Program-made: the position numbers and the translations under genes
The notes under the pieces: generated by a model
The model's database searches: none
What the model was told of the DNA's origin: nothing
What the model saw: the letters and a program-made list of their open reading frames with translations, nothing else
Source: JABDPF01 sp037384065
GTDB taxonomy: Bacteria > Pseudomonadota > Gammaproteobacteria > Xanthomonadales > SZUA-36
Length of the DNA stretch: 64,000 nt
Direction: 5' to 3'
Assembly (NCBI GenBank): GCA_037384065.1
Contig: JARROJ010000026.1
Location: forward strand, 12,279-76,278
Shown here: positions 6,309 through 17,556 of the stretch, in pieces
Layout of the letters: each line of letters begins with the position of its first letter
Position numbering within the stretch: position 1 is the first letter of the stretch

Positions 6309-9275
6309 ATGAGTTCGATCGCCGAACTGGAAACCTTCGAAAACGAGTCGGCCCGCTTCGACTCGCTGATGGCGTTCCGGATCCAGAACATCCTGCTCGT
6401 TTCCAGCCTCTACGACATCTACAACCTGCGCGAGGACGGCCAGCTCACCGACATGCTGCTGTCCGAGTACGCCGAGTTCCGGCTCTCCAGCGCGCCATCC
6501 ATCCACCGGGTCGACTCCGCCGCCAGCGCGTTGGAAGCCCTTGAATCGTCGAAGTACGAACTCGTCATCGTGCTGCGCCAACTCAGCGACATGGATTCCG
6601 CCACCTTCAGTCGCCGCGCGCGGGCGCTGCGCCCCGGCATTCCGGTGGTGCTGCTGGCCTTCCACCACCGCGACCTGGAACGGGTGCGCGAACGCACGGC
6701 CCCGGCCTTCGACAACGTCTTCATCTGGAACGGCGAGCCCAAGATGCTGCTGACCATCATCAAGCTGGTCGAGGACACGGTGAACGTCGTGGCGGACACC
6801 GACCAGGTCGGCGTGCGGGTGATCATCCTGGTCGAGAACTCGGTCCGTTTCTACTCGTCCTACCTGCCGCTGATGTACGCCGAGATCATGCGGCAGACCT
6901 CGGCCCTGCTGTCCGAGAGCATCAACTCGGCGACCCGGCGCGTGCGCATGCGGGCGCGGCCGAAAATCCTGCTGGCGGAAAATTTCGAGGACGCGCTGGC
7001 GCTTTACGAGCAGTACCGGGAATTCCTGCTGGGCGTCATCTCGGACATCCGCTTTCCGCGCGGTGGCCGGACGGACAGCGAAGCCGGCATCGAACTGGCG
7101 CGGCGCATCAAGGCCGAGGTCAGCGACCTGCCGATCCTGCTGCAGTCCTCCGACGAGAACAAGGCCCCGGCGGTCCTGGCCTGCGGCGCCGCGTTCCTGA
7201 ACAAGCAATCGCCGAAACTCCTCGCCGAGCTCGGCGCGTTCATCAACCGCAACTTCGGCTTCGGCGACTTCGTGTTTCGTCTGCCGGACGGCGTCGAACT
7301 CGAACGGGCCCGCAGTTTCCGGGAACTGCAGGATTGTGTCGCCCGGGTCGACAACCGCTCACTGGTCTTTCACGCCGAGCGCAACCATTTTTCCAACTGG
7401 CTGATCGCGCGCGGTGAATTCGACCTCGCCCGGCGCCTGCGGCCACGGCGGGTCAGCGACTTCCGCGACCCGGAGGACCTGCGCGCCTTCCTGTTCGAAA
7501 CCCTGCGCGAGTTCCGGCACGAGCGGCAGTCCGGCATGGTCACCGACTTCAACCGCGAACTCTACGACGGCACCGCGGAGTTCCTGCGCATCGGCGACGG
7601 CTCGCTCGGTGGCAAGGGCCGGGGCCTGGCCTTCATCAACAAGCTGTTCAACAACCAGCTCGTCTGCACCGCCTTTCCGGGCACCCGGATCTCGGTGCCG
7701 CGCACGGCCGTGATCTGCACCGGCGCGTTCGATGCCTTCATGGCGCGGAACGACCTGGTGGAATTCGCGCTCGACGAGCACAGCGACGAGGAAATCGTCG
7801 CCGCGTTCACCAACGCGACGCTGCCGGCCGAACTGGAAGAAGACCTCAAAGCCTACCTGGCGCAGGTCGACTACCCGCTGGCGGTGCGCTCCTCGTCGCT
7901 GCTCGAGGACAGCTACTACCAGCCGTTCGCAGGCATCTTCGACACCCACTTCCTGCCCAACAACCACCCCTCGCTGGAAGGTCGCCTGCAACGCCTGGTG
8001 GCCGCGATCAAGCTGAACTACGCGTCGGTCTACTTCCGCAACGCGAAAAACTACACGCAGGCGACCGGCAACCGCACCGAGGAAGAGAAAATGGCGGTGG
8101 TGCTGCAGCAGATCGTCGGCAAAAATCATGGCGGTTACTACTATCCCGTATTCTCCGGCATGGCCCGTTCGTACAATTTCTACTCCGTCGGGCACATCCG
8201 CCCGGAGGAGGGCATCGCCTACTGCGCGCTCGGTCTCGGCAAGACGATCATGGAAGGCGAAAACTGCCTGTTCTTCTCACCGGCCAATCCGCGCGCCCTG
8301 CCGCAGTTCTCGACCACCCAGGATTATCTGCGGAACGCCCAGCGCGAATTCTTCGCGGTCGACATGACGCGCAGTTCGGTATTTCCCGAGGTCGGCGGCG
8401 AAGTCGGGCTGGTCAAGTTGAAAGTCAGCGACGCCGAGACGCATGGCGTGCTGCACTACATCGGTTCGACCTACTCGGCCGACAACGACCGCGTCTACCC
8501 GGGTATCAGCCGCGAGGGCACGCGCATCGTGACCTTCGATCCGATCCTGAAGACGAAGATCTTTCCGCTGTCGGAAATCCTGCAGTATTTCCTGAAACTG
8601 GGCGCCGGCGCCATGAACGTGCCGGTGGAGGTCGAGTTCGCGGTCGAGTTCAATCCCGAGAAGGGCAAACCCAACGAGTTCCGCCTGTTGCAGATCCGGC
8701 CGATGAAAGTGGCCGCCTCGTTCGAGGACGTGTCGATCGACGACGATGACGAAGCCGAGGTGTTCTGCCGCTCCGACCAGGCCCTGGGCAACGGTCGGAT
8801 TGACGGGATCCGGGACATCGTGTTCGTGGCCAACGAAGGCTTTCGCCGCGACAGCATGGCGCGCATGGCCGCCGAAGTCGGCGAATACAACGCCTACTTC
8901 AAGGCGCGCAAACGTCCCTACATGCTGATCGGGCCCGGTCGCTGGGGCACCGCTGACCGCTGGCTGGGCATCCCGACCAAGTGGGACCAGATCTCCGCGG
9001 CCCGGGTGATCGTGGAAGCCGACTACGGTGATTTCGTGGTCGAGCCCTCGTTCGGCACGCACTTCTTCCAGAACCTGATCACCTTCGGCATCGCCTACCT
9101 GACGGTCAACAGCAGCAGCCGGTCCGGGTTTCTCGACTGGGACTGGCTGAACGCGATCGAGCCGCGGTCGAACACGGCCCACGTGCGGCATGTCCGCCTG
9201 CCGCGACCGCTGGAGATCCGGATCGACGGCCGCACCGGCGCCGCCGTGGTGTTCAAGGACGCCGGCCCCGACTGA
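6309..9275 (+). CDS. Two receiver-like domains fused to a PEP-synthase/PPDK-type ATP-grasp domain
   Basis: A 988-residue cytosolic protein. Residues about 22-140 form a degenerate receiver fold (LVIVLRQLSDMDS, with the phospho-acceptor Asp position occupied by a non-acidic residue). Residues about 217-325 form a second receiver that keeps a plausible acceptor D246 (VISDIRFP), a Ser position (LLQSSDE) and the conserved Lys (FLNKQS). From about 430 on there is a PEP synthase/pyruvate phosphate dikinase N-terminal ATP-grasp: GGKGRGLAFI at 434, AVRSSSLLEDS near 525, EFRLLQIRPM, and a C-terminal RPYMLIGPGRWGTADRW block. I see no phosphohistidine swivel motif and no PEP/pyruvate barrel, so it is not a complete PEP synthase. 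Architecture suggests a phospho-signal-gated ATP-dependent kinase or dikinase-like enzyme; the function is unknown. It lies between gdhA and the convergent pnp. Confidence 0.8.
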   Translation: MSSIAELETFENESARFDSLMAFRIQNILLVSSLYDIYNLREDGQLTDMLLSEYAEFRLSSAPSIHRVDSAASALEALESSKYELVIVLRQLSDMDSATFSRRARALRPGIPVVLLAFHHRDLERVRERTAPAFDNVFIWNGEPKMLLTIIKLVEDTVNVVADTDQVGVRVIILVENSVRFYSSYLPLMYAEIMRQTSALLSESINSATRRVRMRARPKILLAENFEDALALYEQYREFLLGVISDIRFPRGGRTDSEAGIELARRIKAEVSDLPILLQSSDENKAPAVLACGAAFLNKQSPKLLAELGAFINRNFGFGDFVFRLPDGVELERARSFRELQDCVARVDNRSLVFHAERNHFSNWLIARGEFDLARRLRPRRVSDFRDPEDLRAFLFETLREFRHERQSGMVTDFNRELYDGTAEFLRIGDGSLGGKGRGLAFINKLFNNQLVCTAFPGTRISVPRTAVICTGAFDAFMARNDLVEFALDEHSDEEIVAAFTNATLPAELEEDLKAYLAQVDYPLAVRSSSLLEDSYYQPFAGIFDTHFLPNNHPSLEGRLQRLVAAIKLNYASVYFRNAKNYTQATGNRTEEEKMAVVLQQIVGKNHGGYYYPVFSGMARSYNFYSVGHIRPEEGIAYCALGLGKTIMEGENCLFFSPANPRALPQFSTTQDYLRNAQREFFAVDMTRSSVFPEVGGEVGLVKLKVSDAETHGVLHYIGSTYSADNDRVYPGISREGTRIVTFDPILKTKIFPLSEILQYFLKLGAGAMNVPVEVEFAVEFNPEKGKPNEFRLLQIRPMKVAASFEDVSIDDDDEAEVFCRSDQALGNGRIDGIRDIVFVANEGFRRDSMARMAAEVGEYNAYFKARKRPYMLIGPGRWGTADRWLGIPTKWDQISAARVIVEADYGDFVVEPSFGTHFFQNLITFGIAYLTVNSSSRSGFLDWDWLNAIEPRSNTAHVRHVRLPRPLEIRIDGRTGAAVVFKDAGPD

Positions 9276-9293
9276 AGCCCGGTCCCCAAAAAC

Positions 9294-9321
9294 GAAAAAG
9301 CGCCCCGCGGGGCGCTTTTTC
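9294..9321. terminator. Bidirectional rho-independent terminator
   Basis: A 13 bp perfect inverted repeat, GAAAAAGCGCCCC / GGGGCGCTTTTTC, lies with a two-base centre between two convergent genes (the receiver/ATP-grasp gene and pnp). A-tract and T-tract at the two ends allow termination in both directions. Confidence 0.9.
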
Positions 9322-9341
9322 TCAGGTCGGGATCGCCGGAC

Positions 9342-11435
<2,094 letters not shown>

Positions 11436-11476
11436 GAGTTTTTTCCTGTTTATCAATCAAAGCTGAATACGCGAAC

Positions 11477-11504
11477 GCTCCGGCAGACCAGGGTCTGCCA
11501 GAGC
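11477..11504 (-). other. Hairpin in the rpsO-pnp intercistronic region
   Basis: GCTCCGGCAGACC and GGTCTGCCAGAGC form a 13-position stem with one mismatch around a two-base centre. It sits between the rpsO stop and the pnp start. In E. coli this interval carries RNase III processing stems that control pnp. I infer the same kind of role from position. It has no T-run on the transcribed strand, so it is not a typical terminator. Confidence 0.5.
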
Positions 11505-11613
11505 GAAAGCCGTGTCGTGATGCAGGCCGTCATGGGCCAACGGACCAGGGCGCGGGTCGCCGACGGGCCACGTGCCGCAGTGACGCGTTACGCGGCGGCC
11601 GGAAACGAACGAC

Positions 11614-11883
11614 CTAGCGGCGCAGGCCGAGGCGCTTGATCAGGTCGCGATAACGCTCGATGTCCTTCTTTTTCAGGTAGTCGAGCAGGCTGCGACGCTG
11701 ATTCACCATGCGCAACAAACCGCGTCGCGAGTGGTGATCGCTTTTGTGAGCCTTGAAATGGTCGGTGAGATACTGGATACGGCCCGTCAGCAACGCGACC
11801 TGGACCTCGGGTGAGCCGGTATCGCTTTCTGAACGAGCATACTCGCTGACAATCTTCGCTTTAGCTTCTGCATCAAAAGACAT
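11614..11883 (-). CDS. rpsO: 30S ribosomal protein S15
   Basis: Primary 16S rRNA-binding protein of the small subunit platform. It has 89 residues from ATG at 11883 (MSFDAEAKAKIVSEYARS), the same length as E. coli S15. Conserved blocks are DTGSPEVQVALLTGRI, LTDHFKAHKSDHHSRRGLL and the C-terminal DIERYRDLIKRLGLRR. A GGAGAAGGAA ribosome-binding site precedes the start. It has its own promoter at 12006-12034 and a leader of about 115 bases that could hold an S15 autoregulatory structure. Confidence 0.98.
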   Translation of the reverse strand: MSFDAEAKAKIVSEYARSESDTGSPEVQVALLTGRIQYLTDHFKAHKSDHHSRRGLLRMVNQRRSLLDYLKKKDIERYRDLIKRLGLRR

Positions 11884-12005
11884 GGTTCCTTCTCCATATC
11901 TAGAGCAACGAAGCCTTTAGCAAAGAGCGCTGTGCGGTAGCGGCGTGCCGAACGAACAACGTTCTTTATAAAGCCTTCGAAGCCCCTGGGTTTAAAGAGC
12001 AGCGT

Positions 12006-12034
12006 ATTGTAGCGGCAGGCGCGGCTCGAAACAA
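12006..12034 (-). promoter_or_regulatory. Sigma70-type promoter for rpsO-pnp
   Basis: On the minus strand, -35 TTGTTT (12029-12034) and -10 TACAAT (12006-12011) are separated by exactly 17 bp. Transcription would start near 12000 and leave a leader of about 115 bases before rpsO. The leader contains short dyads such as CTTTATAAAG. In E. coli the rpsO leader folds into a pseudoknot bound by S15. A similar element is possible, but I cannot fold it here. Confidence 0.7.
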
Positions 12035-12111
12035 GCGGAATACGCGGTTTTTGCCCGTTTCCGAAAACGCCGGGGTCGGCCGCTCGCTGGCGCTGAAAGC
12101 GCGTCGGTTCG

Positions 12112-13017
12112 CTACGCTGCCAGGTTCATTATACGCCTGGGTTTCAGCAGATTCCCGGCCGTGACCTCGCCCAGGCCAAGCAGGGTTCCGGCGGCCGCGT
12201 ACACGCGGACCGACCCCCGATCGGCTTTCGGCGCCGGGACCGGGTTGCCGTGTGAAAAGCGGGTCGCGGCGGCGGCGTCCAGCGTGATCACCGGCCAGTC
12301 GGCCAGGCCCGCGTCGGGCGGCAGCAACAGCGACTCCGCGTCGCCGGCCGCGGCGCGCCGTTCGACGTCCTCCAGGCTGACCATACCGCTGCGGAACGGG
12401 CCGGACGCGGTGCGGCGCAACGCAACCAGGTGGGCGCAGCTGCCGAGCGCGGCGGCCAGGTCCTCGGCCAGCGTGCGAACGTAGGTCCCCTTCGAACAGG
12501 TCACCCGAAAGGCGAGATCGGGGGAACGCCAGGCGATGAGTTCCAGCCGATGAATCGTCACCTCGCGCGCCTCGCGTTCGACCTCCTGGCCGGCGCGGGC
12601 CAGGCGATACAGGGGCTGGCCTTCGTGTTTCAGCGCGGAGTACATCGGCGGCACCTGGCGAATGACGCCGGTGAAGGTCGACAGCGCCTGCCGGATCGTC
12701 GCCTCATCCAGTTCCGGAACGGGGGCCGTCCGTGTCGCCTCGCCCTCGACGTCCCCGGTGGCGGTCGCAACGCCCAGCCGCGCGCAGGCCTCGTAGGTCT
12801 TCTCGGCATCCAGCATGTACGCCGCGGTCTTGCTGGCCTCGCCGAGACAGATCGGCAGCATGCCGGTGGCAAAGGGGTCGAGGGTTCCGGTGTGGCCGGC
12901 CTTGCGCGCCTGGAGCAGCCAGCGGACCTTCTGCACGGCCTGGTTCGACGACCAGCCGGCCGGTTTGTCCAGCAACAGCACGCCGTGGATGTCCCTGCCC
13001 TTGCGCCGGCGGGCCAT
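12112..13017 (-). CDS. truB: tRNA pseudouridine(55) synthase
   Basis: Makes pseudouridine at position 55 of the T-loop in tRNAs; 301 residues. The start MARRRKGRDIHGVLLLDKPAG is typical. Catalytic D47 is in GHTGTLDPFATG, with the second conserved block KTYEACARLG and the downstream SKGTYVRTLAEDL motif. A PUA-like C-terminal region (about 235-301) is present. It lies two bases after the rbfA stop in the rimP-nusA-infB-rbfA-truB series. Confidence 0.96.
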   Translation of the reverse strand: MARRRKGRDIHGVLLLDKPAGWSSNQAVQKVRWLLQARKAGHTGTLDPFATGMLPICLGEASKTAAYMLDAEKTYEACARLGVATATGDVEGEATRTAPVPELDEATIRQALSTFTGVIRQVPPMYSALKHEGQPLYRLARAGQEVEREAREVTIHRLELIAWRSPDLAFRVTCSKGTYVRTLAEDLAAALGSCAHLVALRRTASGPFRSGMVSLEDVERRAAAGDAESLLLPPDAGLADWPVITLDAAAATRFSHGNPVPAPKADRGSVRVYAAAGTLLGLGEVTAGNLLKPRRIMNLAA

Positions 13018-13019
13018 CG

Positions 13020-13403
13020 TCAGTCCGCTGTGTCGTCGTCTTCGTCCGCGTGCCGGTCGGATGAAACGGCGCTTTCGATCAGTTCGTCCATGCGGCGCCC
13101 CGTTTCGACGGATGCGTCGTGATGGAAGTGGAGCTCGGGCACGGAGCGGATGCGCATTTCCTGGCCGAGGCGCCGGCGCAGAAAGCCGGCCGCCTGGTTC
13201 AGCGCTTCGATCGACGTGCGGGCCTTGTCCGGTTCGAACACCGTGACCCAGACCTGCGCGTGCCCCAGGTCCCGGCTGACCTCCACATCCGACAGGCCGA
13301 CGAAGCCGATATCGGGATCCTTGAGCTCCATCTGGATCAGTCGCGCCAGTTCGCGGCGCAGCGAACCGGCGACGCGCTCGGAGCGCTTGAAGTCACGGGG
13401 CAT
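13020..13403 (-). CDS. rbfA: Ribosome-binding factor A
   Basis: Late 30S maturation factor acting on the 16S 5' helix, 127 residues. The start MPRDFKRSERVAGSLRREL and the KH-type core (DPDIGFVGLSDVEVSRDLGHAQVWVTV; LRRRLGQEMRIRSVPELHFHHD) are characteristic. The C-terminal end is acidic and probably disordered (DRHADEDDDTAD). It sits between infB (10 bp) and truB (2 bp), and is probably cotranscribed and coupled. Confidence 0.96.
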   Translation of the reverse strand: MPRDFKRSERVAGSLRRELARLIQMELKDPDIGFVGLSDVEVSRDLGHAQVWVTVFEPDKARTSIEALNQAAGFLRRRLGQEMRIRSVPELHFHHDASVETGRRMDELIESAVSSDRHADEDDDTAD

Positions 13404-13413
13404 GGCGTCGCTC

Positions 13414-15981
13414 CTAGAGGGTCCGCGCGACCTCGATGCGCTCGAAGCACTCGATGTGGTCGCCCGGCTTGACGTCGTCGTACATCTTGACGCCGATACC
13501 GCACTCGGTGCCGGACTGGACCTCGTTGACGTCGTCCTTGAAGCGACGCAGCGATTCCAGCTCGCCCTCGAAAATCACCACGTTCTCGCGCAGCACGCGA
13601 ATCGGATTGTGCCGCTTGACCACGCCCTCGACGACGATGCAGCCCGCGATCGCGCCGAGCTTGGAGGAACGGAACACCTCCTTCACCTCGGCCAGGCCGA
13701 TGATCTGCTCCTTCACCTCGGTGCCGAGCATGCCGGAAATGGCCTTCTTGATGTCGTCGATCGCGTCGTAGATGACCGAGTAGTAGTGCAGGTCGAGCTC
13801 GTTTTCCTGGATCACCTTGCGCGCGGTTGCGTCGGCGCGGACGTTGAACCCGATGATGATCGCGTTCGAGGCCTGGGCCAGCGCGGCATCGTTCTCGGTG
13901 ATGGCGCCGACGCCGGAGGCGACGACGTTGACCCGCACATCGTCGTTGCTGAGCCGCGTCAGCGCGTCGCGCAGCGCCTCGACGCTGCCCTGGACGTCCG
14001 CACGGATCAACAGGTTGACGTTGAGCTGCTCTTCCTTGCCCATGCTCTCGAACAGGTTCTGCAGCTTGGCGGCCTGCTGGCGGGCGAGGCGGGCCTCGCG
14101 CTCCTTTTCCTGTCGCGTGGCGGATGCTTCGCGGGCCTTGCGCTCGTTGGCCACGGCCAGCACCTCGTCACCGGCTGCCGGCACGCCGGACAGGCCCTGG
14201 ACGACCGCGGGCATCGAGGGGCCGGCCGACTCGATCGGCTCGCCGCTCTCGTCGAACATCGCGCGAACCCGGCCGTACTCCTGGCCGGCCAGGATCATGT
14301 CGCCGCGGGTCAGCGTGCCCTGCTGAATCAGCAGCGTGGCGATGGGGCCACGCCCCTTGTCCAGGCTCGATTCCACGACCACGCCGCGCGCCTTCATGTC
14401 CGGCACGGCCTTCAGTTCCATCACCTCGGCCTGCAGCAGCACGGCTTCGAGCAGATCCTCGATGCCCTCGCCGGTCTTGGCCGAGACGTTGACGAAGATG
14501 TCCTCGCCACCCCAGTCCTCCGGAATGACCTCTTCCTTCGACAGTTCGGTCCGAACGCGGTCCAGATCGGCTTCCGGGCGGTCGATCTTGTTGACCGCGA
14601 CGATGATCGGCGTACCCGCGGCCCGGGCGTGCTGGATGGCTTCCTTCGTCTGCGGCATCACGCCGTCGTCGGCCGCCACGACCAGGATCACGATATCCGT
14701 GGCCTGGGCGCCGCGGGCGCGCATCGCCGTGAAGGCCGCGTGACCCGGCGTGTCCAGGAACGTGACGATGCCGCGATCGGTCTTCACGTGGTAGGCGCCG
14801 ATATGCTGCGTGATGCCGCCGGCCTCGCCTTCGGCGATGTGCGAATGGCGGATGTAATCCAGCAGCGACGTCTTGCCATGGTCGACGTGACCCATCACGG
14901 TCACCACCGGCGGACGGGTCACCGCCTCGCCGTCCTCGACCGTGTCCTCGGCGATCAGTTCGCTCTCGATGTCTTTCTGTTCGGCGCGCTTGGCGGTATG
15001 GCCCATCTCCTCGACCACGAGGATCGCGGTGTCCTGGTCGAGACTCTGGTTGATCGTGACCATCATGCCCATCTGCATCATGACCTTGATCAGCTCGCTC
15101 GCCTTGACCGCCATCTCCTTGGCCAGGTCGGCCACGGTGATGGCTTCGGGAACCGCGACCTCGCGGGTCACCGGAGCCGTCGGCCGCGAAAAGCCGTGCT
15201 CGGACGGACGGTTCGCAGCGCCCCGGCCACGAACGCCCGGCTTGCGCCGACGCGCCGCGGCGCCGCCGGCCACGTGCAGTTCCTTGCGGCCGTAGCGGGT
15301 CGTCTTCTTGGATTTGCCTTTTTCCTTCTCGCGACGGCGCTGCTCTTCCGCCAGTCGTCGCGCGCGTTCCTCCTCGCGCTTGCGTTCCTCGTCCTCGGCG
15401 CGGCGCCGGGCCTCTTCGGCCTGGGCGCGCTCTTCCGCTTCGCGGCGGGCGCTTTCCTCCGCCTCGCGACGCGTTTTCTCTTCCGCCTCGCGCAGCGCGC
15501 GCTCCTCGGCGGCCTTGCGTTCCTCTTCCTCGCGCTTGCGGCGCGCCGCCTCGGCGGCTTCCTCGCGCGCCCGCTCCTCGGCCTCGCGCTGGGCCCGCGA
15601 TTCCTCGAGAATCCGGCGCGCTTCCTCGCGTTCACTGTCTTCGCCGCCGATCTGCTCCTCGACCACCTCGCGCTTCACGTAGGTGCGGCGCTTGCGCACC
15701 TCGACGTTGACCGTTCGCGTCGTCGCCCGCGGACCGGAACCCGACACGCGCAGTTCACTGACGGACTTGCGCTTGAGCGTCACCCGGCGTGGCGCGGTGG
15801 CGTCGCTTTCCTGCTTGCCGTGGCTCGCGCGCAGATGCGCCAGCAGCTTTTTCTTGTCGTCGTTGGAGACCGTGTCGTCCGGCCCACTCGCCTTGATGCC
15901 GGCGTCGTTCAGCTGCGTCAGCAGCTTGCTCGAATCGACGCCGAGTACATCGGCCAGTTGTGAAACGGTTACTTGTGACAT
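13414..15981 (-). CDS. infB: Translation initiation factor IF-2
   Basis: GTPase that loads fMet-tRNA on the 30S subunit and promotes subunit joining; 855 residues. The N-terminus (1-50) is the IF2-N fold (VSQLADVLGVDSSKLLTQLND). About 100-235 is an extremely charged Glu/Arg/Ala stretch expected to form a long coiled helix, longer and more regular than the rest of the protein. The G domain starts near 360 with GHVDHGKTSLLD, then DTPGHAAF and NKID. The C-terminal domains bind fMet (GTECGIGVKMYDDVKPGDHIECFE near the end). Internal in-frame starts could give the short IF2 forms known in E. coli. It lies between nusA and rbfA. Confidence 0.97.
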   Translation of the reverse strand: MSQVTVSQLADVLGVDSSKLLTQLNDAGIKASGPDDTVSNDDKKKLLAHLRASHGKQESDATAPRRVTLKRKSVSELRVSGSGPRATTRTVNVEVRKRRTYVKREVVEEQIGGEDSEREEARRILEESRAQREAEERAREEAAEAARRKREEEERKAAEERALREAEEKTRREAEESARREAEERAQAEEARRRAEDEERKREEERARRLAEEQRRREKEKGKSKKTTRYGRKELHVAGGAAARRRKPGVRGRGAANRPSEHGFSRPTAPVTREVAVPEAITVADLAKEMAVKASELIKVMMQMGMMVTINQSLDQDTAILVVEEMGHTAKRAEQKDIESELIAEDTVEDGEAVTRPPVVTVMGHVDHGKTSLLDYIRHSHIAEGEAGGITQHIGAYHVKTDRGIVTFLDTPGHAAFTAMRARGAQATDIVILVVAADDGVMPQTKEAIQHARAAGTPIIVAVNKIDRPEADLDRVRTELSKEEVIPEDWGGEDIFVNVSAKTGEGIEDLLEAVLLQAEVMELKAVPDMKARGVVVESSLDKGRGPIATLLIQQGTLTRGDMILAGQEYGRVRAMFDESGEPIESAGPSMPAVVQGLSGVPAAGDEVLAVANERKAREASATRQEKEREARLARQQAAKLQNLFESMGKEEQLNVNLLIRADVQGSVEALRDALTRLSNDDVRVNVVASGVGAITENDAALAQASNAIIIGFNVRADATARKVIQENELDLHYYSVIYDAIDDIKKAISGMLGTEVKEQIIGLAEVKEVFRSSKLGAIAGCIVVEGVVKRHNPIRVLRENVVIFEGELESLRRFKDDVNEVQSGTECGIGVKMYDDVKPGDHIECFERIEVARTL

Positions 15982-16024
15982 CGTCTGCTCCTTAAATTTC
16001 TCCGGGGTTCGCGGCGGTCGTCCG

Positions 16025-17524
16025 TTATTCTTGTGCTTCTTCCGCGAACCACGGGGCGCGCGCGGCCATGATCAGCGCCGCTGCGTCCTCGTCACTCATT
16101 TCATCGATTTCCTGGAGCTCGTCGACCGACAGCTCGGCGAGATCCTCCTGCGCGCGCACGCCCTTCTCCGCGAGGCGGAAAGCGAGGCGTTCGGTCATGC
16201 CCTCGAGCGCCAGAAGATCGGCCTCGGGCGCATTCTGATCCAGCACCTCTTCGCGGGCGATCAACTGGGTCAGCAGCGCATCGCGCGCGCGTCGCCGGAT
16301 CTCGGTGACGATTTCCTCGTCGAATTCCTCGACCTCGAGCAATTCGGATTCGGGCACGTAGGCGACCTCCTCGATGTTGCTGAAGCCCTCGTGCACCAGG
16401 ATGCTGGCGACGTCCTCGCCGACGTCGAGGCGCTTCATGAAGCGCTCGAGGATCGCTCGGGTTTCTTCCTCGCTCTTCTGCTCGGCCTGCTCGATGGTCA
16501 GCACGTTGAGCTCCCAGCCCGACAGTTCGCTGGCCAGGCGCACATTCTGCCCGCCGCGCCCGATCGCCTGGGACAGGTTCGACTCCTCGACCGCGATATC
16601 CATCGCGTTGTTTTCCTCGTCGACCACGATCGAGGCCACTTCCGCCGGCGCCATCGCATTGATGACGAACTGGGCCGGGTTGTCGTTCCACAGGATGATG
16701 TCGATCCGCTCGCCGGCCAGTTCGTTCGACACGGCCTGCACGCGCGAACCGCGCATGCCGACGCAGGCCCCGATCGGGTCGGTGCGCTTGTCGTTGGAAC
16801 GCACCGCGATCTTGGCCCGGCGGCCCGGATCACGCGCTCCGCCCATGATCGTGATCAGCTCCTGGCCGATTTCCGGCACTTCCAGCTCGAACAGCGCCAC
16901 CAGGAATTCGACGATCGTGCGGCTGGCGAACAGCTGCGGGCCGCGCAGCTCGGACTTGACCTCGTACAGGAACGCGCGCAACCGGTCGCCGGGGCGCACC
17001 GATTCGCCGGGAATCATGTGGCGCTGCGAAATGAACGCCTCCGCGTTGCCGCCGAGATCGAGATACACGTTGCCCCGTTCGACACGCTTGACGATGCCGC
17101 TGATCAACTCGCCGGCGCGGTCCTGGAATTCCTCCACGACCTGCGCCCGCTCGGCCTCGCGGACCCGCTGAACGATGACCTGCTTGGCGGTCTGCGCCGC
17201 GATACGGCCGAACTCGGCGTTCTCCATCGGTTCCTCGATGAAGCCGCCGACCTCGATATCCGCATCGATTTTCTGCGCGTCGGCGAGGAACAGCTGGGCG
17301 TCCTCGTTCTCCATTTCCTCGTCGTCGGCGATCACTTCCCAGCGCCGGAAGGTGCTGTAGTCACCGGTGCTGCGATCGATCTCGACCCGAACGTCGCGCT
17401 CCTCTTCGCTCAGCTTGCGCGCGGCGGACGCCAGCGCGGCTTCCAGCGCCCCGAAGATCACGTCCTTGCTGACGCCCTTTTCGTTGGAAACGGCATCCAC
17501 AACCAGCAGGATTTCTTTGCTCAT
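16025..17524 (-). CDS. nusA: Transcription termination/antitermination factor NusA
   Basis: RNA polymerase-binding factor for pausing, termination and rRNA antitermination; 499 residues. The order is an N-terminal domain (1-125, MSKEILLVVDAVSNEKGVSK), an S1 domain (about 135-200, ISGIVKRVERGNVYLDLGGNAEAFI), tandem KH domains (about 230-345, GACVGMRGSRVQAVSNEL and SQAIGRGGQNVRLASEL) and two acidic repeats (about 365-490) like E. coli NusA. Many organisms lack the acidic repeats, so their presence supports a gammaproteobacterial or betaproteobacterial origin. It is encoded between rimP and infB. Confidence 0.97.
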   Translation of the reverse strand: MSKEILLVVDAVSNEKGVSKDVIFGALEAALASAARKLSEEERDVRVEIDRSTGDYSTFRRWEVIADDEEMENEDAQLFLADAQKIDADIEVGGFIEEPMENAEFGRIAAQTAKQVIVQRVREAERAQVVEEFQDRAGELISGIVKRVERGNVYLDLGGNAEAFISQRHMIPGESVRPGDRLRAFLYEVKSELRGPQLFASRTIVEFLVALFELEVPEIGQELITIMGGARDPGRRAKIAVRSNDKRTDPIGACVGMRGSRVQAVSNELAGERIDIILWNDNPAQFVINAMAPAEVASIVVDEENNAMDIAVEESNLSQAIGRGGQNVRLASELSGWELNVLTIEQAEQKSEEETRAILERFMKRLDVGEDVASILVHEGFSNIEEVAYVPESELLEVEEFDEEIVTEIRRRARDALLTQLIAREEVLDQNAPEADLLALEGMTERLAFRLAEKGVRAQEDLAELSVDELQEIDEMSDEDAAALIMAARAPWFAEEAQE

Positions 17525-17556
17525 CGTGTCTTTACTCTCTAATCGTTTGATTCGAA

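Noticed and set aside
11436..11456. TTG start for pnp seven codons upstream
   Set aside because: The AGGA ribosome-binding site lies between this TTG and the GTG at 11433-11435, so the GTG is preferred.
15285..15690. Glu/Arg/Ala low-complexity stretch considered as a repeat or recombination site
   Set aside because: It is the coding sequence of the charged coiled region of IF2, not a DNA repeat; codons vary.
13150..15963. 937-codon frame antisense to infB
   Set aside because: Composition mirrors the infB coiled region; no independent evidence.
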